Numbered from the stretch's first letter, positions 12,276 through 42,627 are shown. The stretch: 64,000 nucleotides of DNA from Sipunculus nudus (GCA_026874595.1 CM049311.1:56814453-56878452); one strand, 5' to 3'. Numbers and translations are program-made. Notes: generated from the sequence alone by a model not told the origin.

Positions 12276-13561
12276 CAAAGTATGATTTGATGGCTATCAG
12301 GAGTCACAACAGCTGCATACTTCACTCTCAATGATGTTTTTTTAATAAGTGTTTTAGGAAACATTAACTGTAGCTGTTTAAAATTGGAAAATACAAAAGT
12401 CATTCATGTAATCATATTTAATTACCATGATTACAATTACATTGGGAGAGTAACTGATAACAATTACAATTTCTTTTCTTTAAAAATTAATGAAATCAAT
12501 AACTATTACTTTAAAAATGTAATCAATTGTAATTGATTACGATTACCCTTTGTCTGGTTTCCTCACAGGTACCCAAAACACCAGTGTTTTGGGTGTTTAG
12601 GCCAAATTAGGGGGGCCAGTTATGAGTATATACTGATGGATGGTATGAGGCTTAGGATTCATGTTATGAAGAAGTAAGAGACAGACTTAAATAAAAGGCA
12701 AAATTAAGATACAAGACATCAAAATGTTTTCTGTTCACAGAAGTGTTGTGCCTCAGCCTCAGGGAGGTGCGCGAGTTAATCAACATTTCCTTCATGCCAG
12801 TTTTGTGGTATTTGGTGCTTATTTTGCATTTTATCCCAGAAAATTTATTTGGATTCGTGCTTTGCATTTATGCTTGGTCGGTTAAGCGGCGCTCTGAACT
12901 GACACGGACAGTGCAAAGACGGCGACGACCAACAACAGTCAAGGCGTCGATTTGCACGGGACACTGCTTTCAGACTGCGAAGCCTCTTACCTTCCATGAG
13001 CCTGGGCATAGCTTATACCTCGTGGAAATTTCACTGGAGATATCTAAGACAGTTATGAGAATTCATGGCTTCTTTCTGCACTTCGGCAGCGGCCTGCATT
13101 ACTGAATATTGTCCACCAGTTTGTCCGTTCTCCCGCTTTAACCGGAAGTGAATGATTGATGCCGTGACCAAACTGTAACATCAGGAATAGACGCTACGTC
13201 TGTATACTCCATAATTAAAATTAATCAAATGATAAATGCCTTTTAATGATATATGAGACAATATGTTTATCTCATAACATTCAGTAGTTAACGTCTTTTA
13301 TATAATTTGTCAAATATTGTATGTTGGTACCAAACTATCGAGAATGGCAGTTTTAAACTTTTGTCAATAGATGGCGCCCTGTCGGCCCTTGCTGCTTCCA
13401 TCTGCTGGGAATCAGGGGAAATACTCCCTAAATCTCCACCAGAGGTCTCCTTATCAACCACACATCTTCCAAGGTCTTATTGCGTTATGTCTGGAGAAAT
13501 GTTCCTAATTTACCCATTCTTAACCGGGAGTGTCGATTGGGGTTGAGTATCGAGAGTATTT
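12276..13561. other. Intergenic stretch with inverted-repeat remnants
   Basis: It holds an AT-rich TAATTACAATTGATTAC-type inverted repeat (12405-12545) and a palindrome ACCCAAAACACCAGTGTTTTGGGT-like at 12571-12594. Open frames here look non-coding. ACCGGAAGTGA at 13141 resembles an ETS site but has no other support. Confidence 0.4.
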
Positions 13562-14025
13562 TTAACGGTGCCCATTCACCTACCTTTTAAAAAGAATTTA
13601 TGTGTTTTCTGGCTTCCTCTGTGTATATCTTAATTATCTAAGGATATTTTTTGTTATAAAAAGTTCTTATAACACCTTAGTGAACAATGTATGAACATGT
13701 TTACCAACAACATGTTTGTAAACACAGCAATTTTTACAAACGGGAAAAACATGTAACCTTAGGTGGTAGGTTGCATATATGCGGAGGCAGAAAGGTCACT
13801 TGTTGCAAAACGCCTTATGCAAAGCTCTGACTATAGGTGCCAGATGCCCTTGTTGAATTTGTTTTGATTATTTTGGCGGGCCCCCAAATATTATGAACAA
13901 GTGGATTTAAACAAAACAAGCAGCCTGTGTGCGGTGATATTCATGTTTTCTCGCCTATTTTTATAAACGCTCCTATGGATTACCTTTGGTTTATATAGGT
14001 CAGATAGGTGATTGGGCCCCTTTAA
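13562..14025. mobile_element. TTAA-flanked MITE, copy 1
   Basis: 464 bp bounded by TTAA. The ends read TTAACGGTGCCCATTCACCT and (complement) TTAAAGGGGCCCAATCACCT. TTAA targets suggest piggyBac-type mobilisation, an inference from the ends only. The body is shared with copies at 14909 and 42164. Confidence 0.75.
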
Positions 14026-14908
14026 TATAAAATGATCGAGAAAATATTGGTATTTCACGGCGAGAAAGTCTATAGGCTTAACATTTATATATTTAAATAA
14101 CCACGCCAAGGAGGCATGCGATTAGCCCACAGATGTTAAATTATAATGCATTTTTAAGGTAGAAATAAGGAATGGTTTTCATAAAGCAAAAAAAAAAAAA
14201 AGAAGATTGGATGAAACTGTAAGTCTGTAAATAGTAAGCCGGCTTCCTTATATATGAACCTACGTCTAAATTCCCACACACTTACCATTATTTGAATTTA
14301 AGAACAACACATATTGATATTAAACATAAGTTTCTATATATGTCATGACATCTTCAGTGTTGGAGAAAGCTGAAAAAGTATATCTTCAAGAAAACTGCCA
14401 TATCGTTCTATAGTAATGCTATACTTATACAGAATAACAGCTAACACACTAAACATCATATGAAATGTAACTTATAGATTATAATCATGCAAGTACATGT
14501 AAATGTTTCCTGGGGACACCTCCAAAACCCCTTGAAGGATTTTTTTTTTAATTTTGCACACGTTGCGAGTCCCATGGGAATTTTAGTTCCCTGCCGGTTT
14601 GCCTTGACCTCCGGCATTTTCTGTGTGCGTGTCGTGCTATCGTGCGCCTGTTTAATTTTCATCCAAGTGAACTTTAGTTTCTTGTACCTTTTTGAAAAGA
14701 AAATCATCTTTTCACAAGCAGCGAGCACAAGTAAGTAAAACAATATATTCCCCTGTGAAAATTGAAACGCATATATACAGCTCATAATCCCAGTCAGCAA
14801 TAACCGTTAATTAAGAAAAGTCATGCAATATAAGCTTTCAGAGCTTACTTATACAACCATGAAAAATCAAAGAACATGTATACATAAAAACACTATTTAC
14901 TGTTTCAA

Positions 14909-15387
14909 TTAAAGTTGCCCATTCATCCACCTTTTGACCAAAAATATGTGTGAATTCTGGCTACCTCTATGTATATATTGATGATCTAAGAGTAATTCTG
15001 GTTATGAAGAGTTCTTATAACGCCTCCGGGAAGGATGTATGAACTTGTTTATCATAATTTGCTTGTAAGCACAGCAATGTTGAAAAATGGGTAAAACATG
15101 TAACCTAAGGTGGTAGGTTACATTCATGCGGAGGTAGAAAACTTAATTGTTGTACACCATCATTTGCAAAGCTCAGGCTTATCTGACTTACCCAATGCAG
15201 ATGCCTTTGTTCAATTTGTTTTGATTATTTTGGCGGGCCCCCACATATAATTAATACGTTGAAATAAACAAAACAAGCAGCCTGTGTGCGGTGATATCCA
15301 CGTTTTCTGGCCTGTTTATTTTTTTTAAAAGCTCCAAGGGATTACTATAAGTTTATAAAGGTTAGATAGGTGATCAGGTCACTTTAA
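14909..15387. mobile_element. TTAA-flanked MITE, copy 2
   Basis: 479 bp, same orientation and body as copy 1, including GATTATTTTGGCGGGCCCCC and ACAAGCAGCCTGTGTGCGG. The ends are TTAAAGTTGCCCATTCATCC and (complement) TTAAAGTGACCTGATCACCT. It is more diverged than copy 1. Confidence 0.75.
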
Positions 15388-15847
15388 ACGATAATAAAAT
15401 ATCGTTCAATTGAATCAAACCAATTGAAGAGTGTAATTTCATTAGCTAAAGCGAGGTGGAAAAATGCTTCGATCGTGTGTCTGTTATGGGTCTAAAATGT
15501 CACATATCTCAGAAGTGGTTTCACATGTCGGTTTAATCTTCTTATATGTTCATAAATCTTGAATGGCCCTCTCGAACACGGGACTGGTGGCGCCACCTAG
15601 AGCCGTTTTTTCATGGCATCTATCTGTGCATCTGTTTTGCGCCTGCCCCCCCCCCCCCCCCCATTTTCCATCAATATTGGACAGTTTTTTCGTACACTAA
15701 ACAGCATGGTGGCATGCTTGTCCACACATCTTTGATATAGCTTCATCTCGTAAACACAATACTGGTCGCGCCACCTACTATCACCTTGTAGCATGTCCTA
15801 TAGGAGTCACAAGACAAAAAAGGCGGCATTGCTAAGTCTGTGGATAC

Positions 15848-16348
15848 TTAAAGGGACATGATCAGGAGCAAAATTATGCTTATTCTTTCACACAGTCAGT
15901 TCAGTTGTGCTTTATACAAAAGTTCCCCAGCAGAACAATCCCAGCACACAGTCTCAGTTCCTCGCATACGACTGTTCAACACATTGTTATGACTCTGTGT
16001 GTTGGTAAACACAATCCATATGTGCCTGTTTACCATAACAATACCGCGTGACCGGAGGTTCGATAATGAGGAGCAATAAGCGTTATATTTTTATTTGCCA
16101 AGTCAGTCAGGTCATCTCCTGATTGACACGTGTTGTGGCACCGTGCTGCACAGGGCCCCATGCATGCACTGTGTTTATGTTGAAACCTACGATCAAGCCC
16201 GGTCCACTGTTTTTAACACTCGTTTACAGGAGTAGGAATAAGCAAACGTTTTCAAGGCAAAATTTGGCAGGTGCAGATTTATTTTAAAGGGAAGAAGCTA
16301 TTTTTTATTTTAACTAAACGTGATTTATGGGTGATTGGGCCCCTTTAA
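15848..16348. mobile_element. Related TTAA-ended element with a different interior
   Basis: 501 bp, with ends TTAAAGGGACATGATCAGG and (complement) TTAAAGGGGCCCAATCACCC. The right terminus matches the MITE family but the interior differs, as expected for a sister subfamily sharing one mobilising enzyme. Confidence 0.5.
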
Positions 16349-16699
16349 GCGTCTTTGAAGCCAGAAATTTGGAAAGATTTTACGTCAGGAGACATTCAGT
16401 GCCTCACTCATGGTCCTTCCCCCTAGCTGTGATTCAGGGGATACACGTAGTCGCTTGTCGACCGCCTATATTCTAGTTGAACTAAAAGTAAATACTAAAT
16501 GACATTGAGGGCAACCTGGCTAAATTTGTCATAATATTATCATGTGGATATTAATTTTGTTTACCTAGGCTTAAAGAGGTAATACTAAACGCCCCATAGC
16601 TGGAAGGGTACATGGGACCTGGTTCTGTACGCGCTCCTCCGGCAAAAGTAGAGTAAATAGAAAGTTACTTTGGTGAATATTGGGACCAGGTTTTTAGGA

Positions 16700-18760
16700 G
16701 AAATATGAAATTTAGATTAGGTTTTTATAAATTTCCGAAGATAAAGATACCAAGACTAGACGACCATAGGTCGAGCGCTTATCGGAAGTTGAAATTTCAC
16801 AGAGAGACAGGATGACTGGGGAACAAACGAAGACAGTAATTTGAATGAGCAATGTTCTGGGAGAGCAGAAACAACTTAACACTTTTATGAATTGATGAAT
16901 TGAAAAATCGCGGACAAAAGGACAGCCAGACAGACAGAACATATTTCCTTATATTTTCTTTTAACTGAATGACTTTCAGAAGCACTGCTAAAATGATGTT
17001 GACTGCAGAATGACATATGTCAGACCAAAGAACAAGCAGGCGGGAGAAATTCAGAACAAACGACAAACAGACAGACATGCATATACTGACAGACTGACAC
17101 AACCTGGATGACAGGTGACCAGACCTCAAATATAGTGGGAAATGCAGAGACAAATGAGCTATACAGATTGTGTAGATAGGATATGATCAATATTTGACGA
17201 AGTTATAAACAAAATAATATTTTATTGGTTTTTGCGGTGACCTTGAGCTTTGATCTATCTCAATTAAAAAACAAAGATCTTCGAAAAATTTTATTTTTCC
17301 ATCAGATATATAATTTTCAGAGCGATTGCTTGAGAGTTATGTACAGCGAAAAAGTGAAATCTTGTTATATCTTGCAACATGTTTGACGCTAAAGGGTACG
17401 AGATTTCAAGAGAATTTGTACAAGATCAGTATAACTGACCCAAAGCTGTCTGAAGCAGAAGACTAGACTTCTCTAGCTCTAAAACTCATAAAGTAGGAAA
17501 ATGAGACCCCATATTTTGGAATATCATGAATTTTACTCAGAAATCCGTAACCATGGTAACCTCAGTGTAAGTAAGCTACACATAAGAAAAAAAAAGGCCA
17601 TTGAATGTCGAGTAAAATGAGCTATACAGTTTATGCGGCTACGATAAATTTTTATGAAGAAAATACGATTTTTTTTATGATCTTTACCTTGACCTTTGAT
17701 CTATTAACATTAAAAGACATGAAACTTCAAGGGTTCTATCGGCTGTATATGATTCAGAGGGACCGCTAAAAAAATTATGGCCTGTGGAATGCCATATGTC
17801 AGACGAAAGAATAAACAGAGAGGCGACGACAACTGACAAACAGACGGATATATACTGACACACTGACACAATAGTACGCTCTTTACACAGCGCATTTCCC
17901 ATAGGCCAACTACCTATATCGTAACCGCTGTTTGTTATGACCTTGTATCCTGAATCTCTACACCAGAGGGGAGCACTGTATTTTAGTCCAATCAAATGAG
18001 ACCCTGTGCTGGAAGCAAAACGGTTTACCAGCCAAGCGAGGAATACACGAAGCCAATTTTGTTCATTTCGTTAAGAGTGACAGCTCATCGCCCCGGCGAC
18101 CGTTTGAACATGTCAGGCCAAAGGCTCAGAGAGAATTGCCCTACACGTGGTTTCTGGGCGGAGCCCGATGCCCGTCGAGTGTTTGTTGACTTGCATTCGA
18201 TTGGCTGATAGTCACATCAGCAGTTTCTTAAGCAGACAGGCCCATGTGCACAACCTGGTGTTTAAATGCATCATAAACGGTCAAAGCAGGCAGCGTGAAA
18301 ATCAGTAGCTTCTTTAGAAGCGCAAGATTTCCGCTGCCTCGGGAGCGTAACACAATAGAGAAGACAGCTGACTAATCCATCTCATGGAGAAAGCATAGAG
18401 GAACAAAATGAGTTATACTTTATTAGGTTAAGGATTATACTTAAGGTTTTAGAGATATGGCCAAAAATGATATGTTGAAGTGTTTTGAGTGCAGCGCCCC
18501 GTATAGCTTCTATATTTTCCGAAAATGAAAATCACTTTCGTCGATCTATATATAAAAAAGTGCAAGAAATAAGATGTACCAGTTTCATAAGGATTCCTGT
18601 GAAACTTTGGCCCGTAGAATGCCAAATGTAAGACGCAGGAAACAGCAAGCAGCCAAAACTGAGGACTATATATATACTGACAACTACAAACAGACAGACA
18701 TAGGCCTACTGACAAAGTGACAAATTTGAGATAAAAGATGACTAAATAAGCTTGGAGAAG
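16700..18760. repeat. Series of diverged direct repeats
   Basis: At least three related blocks (about 16790-17110, 17690-17880, 18590-18730) share an order of motifs: GAATGACATATGTCAGAC-like, then ACAAACAGACAGACAT-like, then CTGACAxACTGACA. Minus-strand ORFs over them are composition artefacts rich in Ser, Val and Cys. No gene was recognised between the blocks. Confidence 0.6.
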
Positions 18761-19333
18761 GTAAAGAGAAACAAAATGTTTATATTTCCCCTCACTTTTA
18801 AGTCAGGGGGAATTGTCAATGTATAATCATCCCACCGGCTAATCAGAGAAAATATTTATATATTGAAAATGAAATATAGTTTTAATTAGATTTAAAGACT
18901 TTGTTTTCATTTCTGAGTTTACTATGACATATTATATATCTATAAACCTGGTTTGTGATTAACTTATGCTGAAAACATGGTACCTTATTTTTTGAAACCG
19001 TGTACTTATTTGTATATTAGGTGAAGCGTCTCACACAGAAAATAACAGGTATATATGTACATATAAAATTACATTCCCACGCCTGCGGGTCAGCCCCCCC
19101 CCCCCCCCCTTGAGGATTAATTGGCGCCAATGCCGATTGCGCCCGCTAAAAGCTTAACATACTTGTGTTCATGGAGTATGCAAATTGTTTTAGAAAGAAA
19201 TATTCTAGATACCATATTATATTCCAATTTCGGAGAAAACACGTATTTTGTGTATATTTAACATACCTGTTCTTTGAATAGGTCCCTTAATTTAGGCGAT
19301 TTTCACGCATGTAGGCCTACACGTATACGCATG

Positions 19334-19373
<40 letters not shown>

Positions 19374-19480
19374 GGCCTATGCCTATAGGCTTAAAGTGTT
19401 TAACAAAAATTTTGTCTGGTTACGATTTGTAAAACTAATTATGGATATAGGCCTATAGTAAATAAAATGGACTAAAACTA
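18761..19480. repeat. AT-rich spacer with C-tract, (CA)n and AGGCCTAT repeats
   Basis: Contains a 14-bp C run near 19097, (CA)n at about 19341-19369 and several palindromic AGGCCTAT motifs (19312-19460). No coding signal. Confidence 0.6.
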
Positions 19481-19779
19481 ATGCTTATATTCTATGCTTT
19501 TCTAACTTTGGATTGTCATGGTCACGAGTTGACATTCCTTGCACGAGTTCATCCATACAGGCGGTCTCAGTCATGGTACAGGACAAATCTTTTGAAAACC
19601 GTTGGGGCAAAAACACGTGCCGGCCCAAATGCACACCCGCCTAAACAGAAAAATGTGAATGTTTATGTTTATATGGGTAGCTGGTGCAGCACGCGGTTGG
19701 CGGGTTCCTGCTTATCCGGACTTAGGCTGGCAGACGATCGCGTTCTGGGATAGGCTACGATCGGAAATTTCCCGATAGA

Positions 19780-19937
19780 TCGGCCGACATTGATCACGTG
19801 CCCACGGGTAACGGCGGCAACCTTGTTCTGAACAAGGAGTACGGGGAGTCAAGGTTACTAAGGCCGACTGTCTGCTGTCAGAAAGGCAACAAGTGCGCGT
19901 TATTCAGGGGTGTTCCCTGCTGTTGTTTATAATTTAG
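19780..19937 (+). promoter_or_regulatory. Possible LDH promoter / untranslated first exon
   Basis: A locally GC-richer stretch upstream of LDH on the same strand. It starts with GATCACGTGCCC (an E-box that also fits the ACGTG core bound by HIF) and ends at a strong donor-like site, AG|GTGAGT (19938). A second strong donor-like site, AAG|GTAAGT, lies at 21127. Coding exon 1 needs an upstream leader exon and these are plausible sources. No transcript evidence is available, so this is inference. Confidence 0.25.
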
Positions 19938-20625
19938 GTGAGTACGTGTGACCTTACAGAGGACTGTAGGGGCATCTGTGGAGCTCGATGTGGTACACAA
20001 GCTCAGCTGATTCAAATAACACGCACAGACTCGGCCAGTACCGGTAAAGGTTTACCTTTTTATAAACCTGCCAACTGAAAATAGGTAATATTCAGGCTAC
20101 TACTAACGTAGAACAGGAAAAGGACTAAAGAAGTCGTGTGCGTGATAACATAAAGGTTAACGTGTGACACCCGGTCTTTGATCCGTAAGGTAAGGCAACG
20201 TATTGACGGACGGATGTGTATGTGTGAGATGGGGGGGGGGGGGGGGGGTACTTGGGAGGCGTTCCCCTGTTGACTTATAGGACCATGTCTTTTACTACAA
20301 TATGGTTTGGTGAGGTTAATATAACTATAAACTGTGTAACATTTTCATGAGCTGTATGAGTGTGCCCATTTGATAAATCAAGCTCCAAGTCACAGCTATG
20401 ACTGTTATACAAATAAAATGAATCGGGGACATATAAGAAGTGCGGGGGGGGGGGGGGGGGTGACAAGCGTTGATATATGGTGTATTGGTAGTAATCTCGG
20501 GAGCAGAAAATCCTAATATTATCTCTGAAAGGTGCTTCAAAATGTCCTCTCTACATTGCATATTATAAAACCCCCCCTCCTGCACCCTCCCTCATATACC
20601 TGTCATTTATCTTAAAACATGGCTT

Positions 20626-20678
<53 letters not shown>

Positions 20679-23552
20679 TTATACATTATATATATCTCTA
20701 TTATGTATATCTATATATTCATAATGGTGGATGGACTTATTGGACTAGGAAATGTTGGACATATTGACAATTAATCACATTTTGACAGCTTACACTGGCC
20801 ATGAGTGCCATGGCCACCTTCTGCCCACACTACCCCCAACCAATCATTTTAATGTTGCTGTGTGCATTTATACATTTTTTTCTCACAGTGTCACTACGTT
20901 GTGATATTTGAGTGCATGCATTTTCAGATGGACATACCAGTGCATTAGATATGAGACATGCATTAAACAAAATCCATGAGTCGCTGTGTAACTAAAGGAA
21001 GTGACCCCTTGTCTGTGTTAACCTTTGTTTTTGTAACAAGTATATCCGCCCTAGCGTACTCACACTGTTCACATGCACACCAGCTGAACAGTTGATTAAA
21101 GTGTGTCCTGTAAAATTTGAAAAAGGTAAGTGCTTTACACAAAGAATAGTTTAATATGTATTAAGTTCTGATTTATGATACCTTTGGTATTGTATTTCAT
21201 TTGTTTGTTACATTCCCTCAATTAATCCAGCTGGAATAATGGGATCTTTAATTTATACTTTAAAGATAAATTCATCTTAGTGTTAATTCACCCATTCCAG
21301 TGACAGTTGAGTTCAGTTGATGAAAGAAGATTATATTTTATTCCTGTGATTGTTTTATATATCAGATAAGAAAGTAACACTTGCTTTTGCACGCAATATC
21401 TTTTTTAAGAAAATGCTTGATCTGTCTCAGATTCATAGAGAAACCCTGCTAGAAGACTGATGGGGAAGGGTGTCTCTCTTACACATCGTGCAGAAATTGT
21501 TATGAGTTCTTTTGCTCTTTCTTTGGAATGTATAATGAATGTCCACCCCTGAAATCACCAAAATACTATGATTCCTAATATTCTTACATCAGTCATTAAA
21601 ATACAAAAGTTTACATTATTTTAAACATATTGAGTACTAATAACATAATAGGTACCTTAAATTCTGTTGTTTCTTTTGATATACCATTGGTTATAGAACT
21701 TGATGGTTATAGGAGCTGATCTAGCCCTGCCTGGGCTTTAGTGTATTTACGTTTACTACTAAAATCCTAAAAATAAAACGTTCTATGTACCGATAGACGT
21801 AACTCAGTACCAGCTCTTATCACTAAAGCCCTGTAAAGTCCGTATGGTGAATCCCTGATATTCGCATATTAGGGCGTCACAAGGCTCCTGACAATTCCCT
21901 CGCATTTGCATATCAGGCTGTCACGCCTCCTGTGAATTGGCATCGTTGCTATGTAGACGCTAGCAGCGGTCACAATGGTAATAGACAGCTCAACCCGCTT
22001 GGTAACATTCGCACTGAAATCATGTTTTCAGAAAGTCCATATGTGGACCTTCGTGTCCTTTGATATATCTCTGCTGTTGAACACTACAGTCCATGGGCCA
22101 AATGAAAGTGCATTGTAGACACTGTCGCCTCTATTTTGTACTGTGTATTTGTTAGTGTTCAAGTTACACTTGAAAGTCTTGCCTCTGTTAAGCTGCCAAC
22201 ACGCTGATCGCCGTGATCGTTTCAGCCAGCCGCTACATGACTGCTGCCCTGAATATCTCATGCTGATTGGCTGAGCTAGTGTTACATTTTCAAACCGGCC
22301 TGCCTTGAAAAGAGATGGTCTAATAAACGGTAACACACTGGCTCACTGAGGGTAAGGGTTATATATAGTGTTGAAAGTCTTGCCGTATTCAAAATAGCCG
22401 AGGGCCTTAAAATATTATGACTGATCAGATGGGTATAAAAATAGCAAGCTAGAAGCCCACAATAGGCGGTTACTGGATAACCCATGTTGGTTTTGAAAAT
22501 TAAAAAAAAAAATTCAGGGAAAGACCACTATAATTAATCTCTACGTCACTGGAAAAGACCTTAATTCAGCGAGGCGGTGATGTGTGGCGCTGACTGTCCG
22601 GTACAGCTCAAGTTTACCAGTTGATGAAATAAGAGGGTCAGAGAGTGGAAATTACCGACACTATACGTGCGATACAGTGAGAGAACGTTTGGTTTCTCTG
22701 TCAGAAGCAACAATTAAGAGCCATTTTATTGACTGGACCAATCTAGAGCTGATCTTTATGTATTATTATTATAACAGTCTTTCACCCAGACCTATGAAGG
22801 AGTTATTTTATCTTTAAGATGACAGATGCAATTGCACTTCAAATACAAACTATCATAAATGTAGGAGGGTGAGAGCATGATGTTGGTGGAAGCATATGTA
22901 GGAAAAAACATCATTTGTCACATGCAAACCTCATGTTTACCCACTTTAGTGTCCTTGCTGGACATGTCCTGATTACATTTGGCAGTCATTTTGGCAGGCC
23001 CCCACGTTATTAACATCTTAACGGCACTTTTGGCTGTTAAAGGTAAATTTGCTTTAGCATGCTGTTCAGATTTTGTTTTTTGCTCTTGAATTTTATACAG
23101 GATTTTATTTCAATTAATAAATTAATGTTTAATATTATACTTTGGCTCATGTCCATTATTCTGTAATAAACAGGGATTCATTAGCAGGGCCTTTTCCTCT
23201 TAGCTTATCAAATGCTAATATATATATATGAAAACCAAAAAAAAAAAATTAGTATATTTTGCATTTGCTTAAACTTTCCAAAATTCAGCTGAGCAATGGG
23301 TCGCTTTTTTATAGTTGGTTTAGATTATCTTTATTTAATAAATGTACATGTCAGAAATGGGAACAGGCCCCTCTAATTTTACTGGAGCAGTATTACACAG
23401 GAACTTACCAATAACTAACACGGAATCAGCTCTGACTATTCTCAGTGTTTCTATAATCATATAATGTTATAATAAATTACTTTTGGTAAATATGATGTAA
23501 TTTTGTTTTGTAAAGTATTTTGATATGGTTTCATTATTACAGATATACAGAC
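19938..23552. other. Region upstream of LDH coding exon 1
   Basis: Probably a leader intron and/or promoter region. It holds G tracts (about 20230 and 20443), (TA)n at about 20635-20674, and a donor-like AAG|GTAAGT at 21127. No conserved coding exon was recognised. Confidence 0.4.
20635..20674. repeat. (TA)n microsatellite
   Basis: About 20 TA units. Confidence 0.95.
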
Positions 23553-40105
<16,553 letters not shown>

Positions 40106-42163
40106 CCAAGCACAAATCTGTCCATACAAGTGTGTTTCATAATCAAAAAGTTATGTCTTAACTGGTCCAGGAGTTGCTTCAGTATTTAAATTAATTTTAA
40201 AAGCTTGTCATTATTAGAAATAGAATTCCTCATATAGCTGCTATCCAGAAGTCTGGTTTTCTTATCTGTAAACCATGGAGGTCCCTCAGTTTACTTTAAC
40301 TAAATGCTTCATCAGTGTCATCTGACTTTCACAGAGCTTATTATACTGAGATTAATTTTAGTGTAAAAAAAAACAAGTTGCTACAGTCTAGTGATGTTTC
40401 TATAGTTTAATAGTTTAAAAGTGAAACTCTTTAGGGCAGGAACGACGTGGAACCAATTCATTACTGCTTGACATAGTGGTAATGTTTAAGTGAGGTCTTA
40501 TCTGTGAGTACAGCCAGTCATACATATTTACTGATTTGAGGGTAAAAGGGCAATTTGTTACAAACATATCTTTAATTTAGACAACCTTTCTTTTACTGTG
40601 TAAAGCAGAAACTCTGACTACCCTTCTGTCTTTCATAAAATGATACATTTTTAAACTCTCTTGGGGTCTCTCACTTTCTCTCCATTACAAATATGTAAAG
40701 TTCGAGATCATGCATGAACCAGTTAATAGCCTAAGTTTATATATATGATCTTTATTTGATATATTTTTGTTTCATCGTTAAATGAAATACCATGTGACAC
40801 AGAAAGTTAATATTTTTAAGTCTTATAAGACAAATATACCATGCACATTTTTCTTATATTTACATTTATTAATGGATGACATATTGTTCAAGAATGCATT
40901 GTAATGCTATAAAATGGATGCAGTATAATTGTAATCAAAGAATACAGTGTAATGATATTAAAAGGGATGCAATGTAACTGTTTAGGAGTACAGTATACGT
41001 GTAATTATTATAGTGCAGTCATAATCAATGAATACATTGCAATTATATTAAAAGGGATGCAGTGTAACTGTTATCATAGAATACAGTGTAAATGGGATAA
41101 AGGGGATCCATCATAACTGTAATAAAAGATTATACTTTAATGATATTGAAAGGAATGTGGTATAACCATAATCAAAGAATACAGTTTAATGATATTAGAA
41201 GTGATGGAGTAAAACAGTAATAAGAGAGTTCAGTTTAATGATACCAAAATCTAATCAGAAGTCACATTGATTTGATGTAATAATGCTGAAATATATACCA
41301 ATTAGGCCAAAATAGAAAAAATGGTATGGTTCTCGGGCACTTTTCTTCAGAAATCAATGCGGGTGGGCGTTTTTTTTTTTTTATTTTTAATTTTTTTGTA
41401 TGTTTCGATAAAAATGTCAAATGATAAGGGAAAAGCATGATAATAACAGATTTATTTTGCTAAACGAGCACTACATAAAAAAGGAAATTTTATGATTTTA
41501 TCTTCTTGAAAGAAATGTCCAAGCAGCTGCAGCTCAAAATTGGCAAGTTTCTATTGAAAATCAAAATAACAATTTTTGATGCGGGTGTTTAAAATTGATG
41601 CGGGCGGTGCCTGAGAACCATACCTTTTTTTTTTTTGGCCTTAAGGACTGTGTTCAACAGAATGAAAGCAGGAGAACAATCTACCAAAACAATCTGTGTC
41701 CAAAGGAAATCAATAATGATAATAATGGTATACTAAAGAGAGAAACGGTGTGCATGTTTGACACAACAGCATTTAAACCTTAGGTTGTAAATATATTATG
41801 ACTTAGTCACTAAGAATTCACTGTGTTTATGTTGATATATGTACAGTCCTACAAGGATCATATGCAAGTGTTCACTTTTTAATATATCTTTTTTATTATG
41901 TCAACACTATTAAATATACCAAGCTTACTTTATTTCAGTAATTATATCATCTATAAGTATTATCTAAAGGTTTGGTTGTATTAATTTGTTCTTTTTCTAT
42001 AATTAAGCCAAGAGTAAGTATTAGGTTGTATCTATTTCATTCTTATTATTAGCTCTCTATAAATAAATATTAGCCTGCACACTTTATATTAGAACAAAGT
42101 AAACTTTGTTCTTTTTTTATCTCATTTATAAGTGATATTGATTGTATCTTCTTTTTTTGTTCT
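40106..42163. other. LDH 3' flank with degenerate minisatellite
   Basis: Probably includes the 3' untranslated region. From 40892 to about 41245 there are about six degenerate units of about 60 bp (AGAATACAGTGTAATGATAT-type then AAAGGGATGCAGTGTAACTG-type). AATAAA occurs at 41121 and 42062. Confidence 0.6.
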
Positions 42164-42627
42164 TTAAAGGTGCCCATTCACCTGCCTTCAGAAAAAGAAT
42201 TTATGATTTCTGACTTCCTCTGTGTACATATTAATGATCTAAGGGTAATTCTGGTTATGAAAAGTTCTTAAAATACCTCCGTGCAGGATGTATGAACTTG
42301 TTTATCATCAACGTGTTTGTTAACACAGCAAAACATGACAAACAGAAAAACATGTAACCTAAGGTGTCAGGTTGCATATATCTGGAGGTACAAGAGTCGC
42401 TTCTTGCAAAAGCCATTTCCAAAGCTCTGGCTGATCTGACTTGCTGCCAGATGCCTTTGCTGAATTTGTTTTGATTATTTTAGCGGGCCCCCACAAAAAC
42501 ATTTTGATATAAACAAAACAAGCAGCCTGTGTGCAGTGATATCCACGTTTTCTGGCCTATTTTTATAAAAGCTTTGAGGGATAACCTTTGGTTTATTAAG
42601 TTCAAATAGGTGATTAGGTCTCTTTAA
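42164..42627. mobile_element. TTAA-flanked MITE, copy 3
   Basis: 464 bp, the same length as copy 1, with TTAA at both ends (42164-42167, 42624-42627). The ends are TTAAAGGTGCCCATTCACCT and (complement) TTAAAGAGACCTAATCACCT. It lies downstream of LDH. Confidence 0.8.

Noticed and set aside
12743-13105. 120-codon plus-strand ORF
   Set aside because: No domain, no splice context, and a composition that changes abruptly along its length; probably chance.
23520-23552. LDH starting earlier, at a TTG before the ATG
   Set aside because: This stretch includes the acceptor sites; the ATG at 23553 gives the normal family N-terminus.
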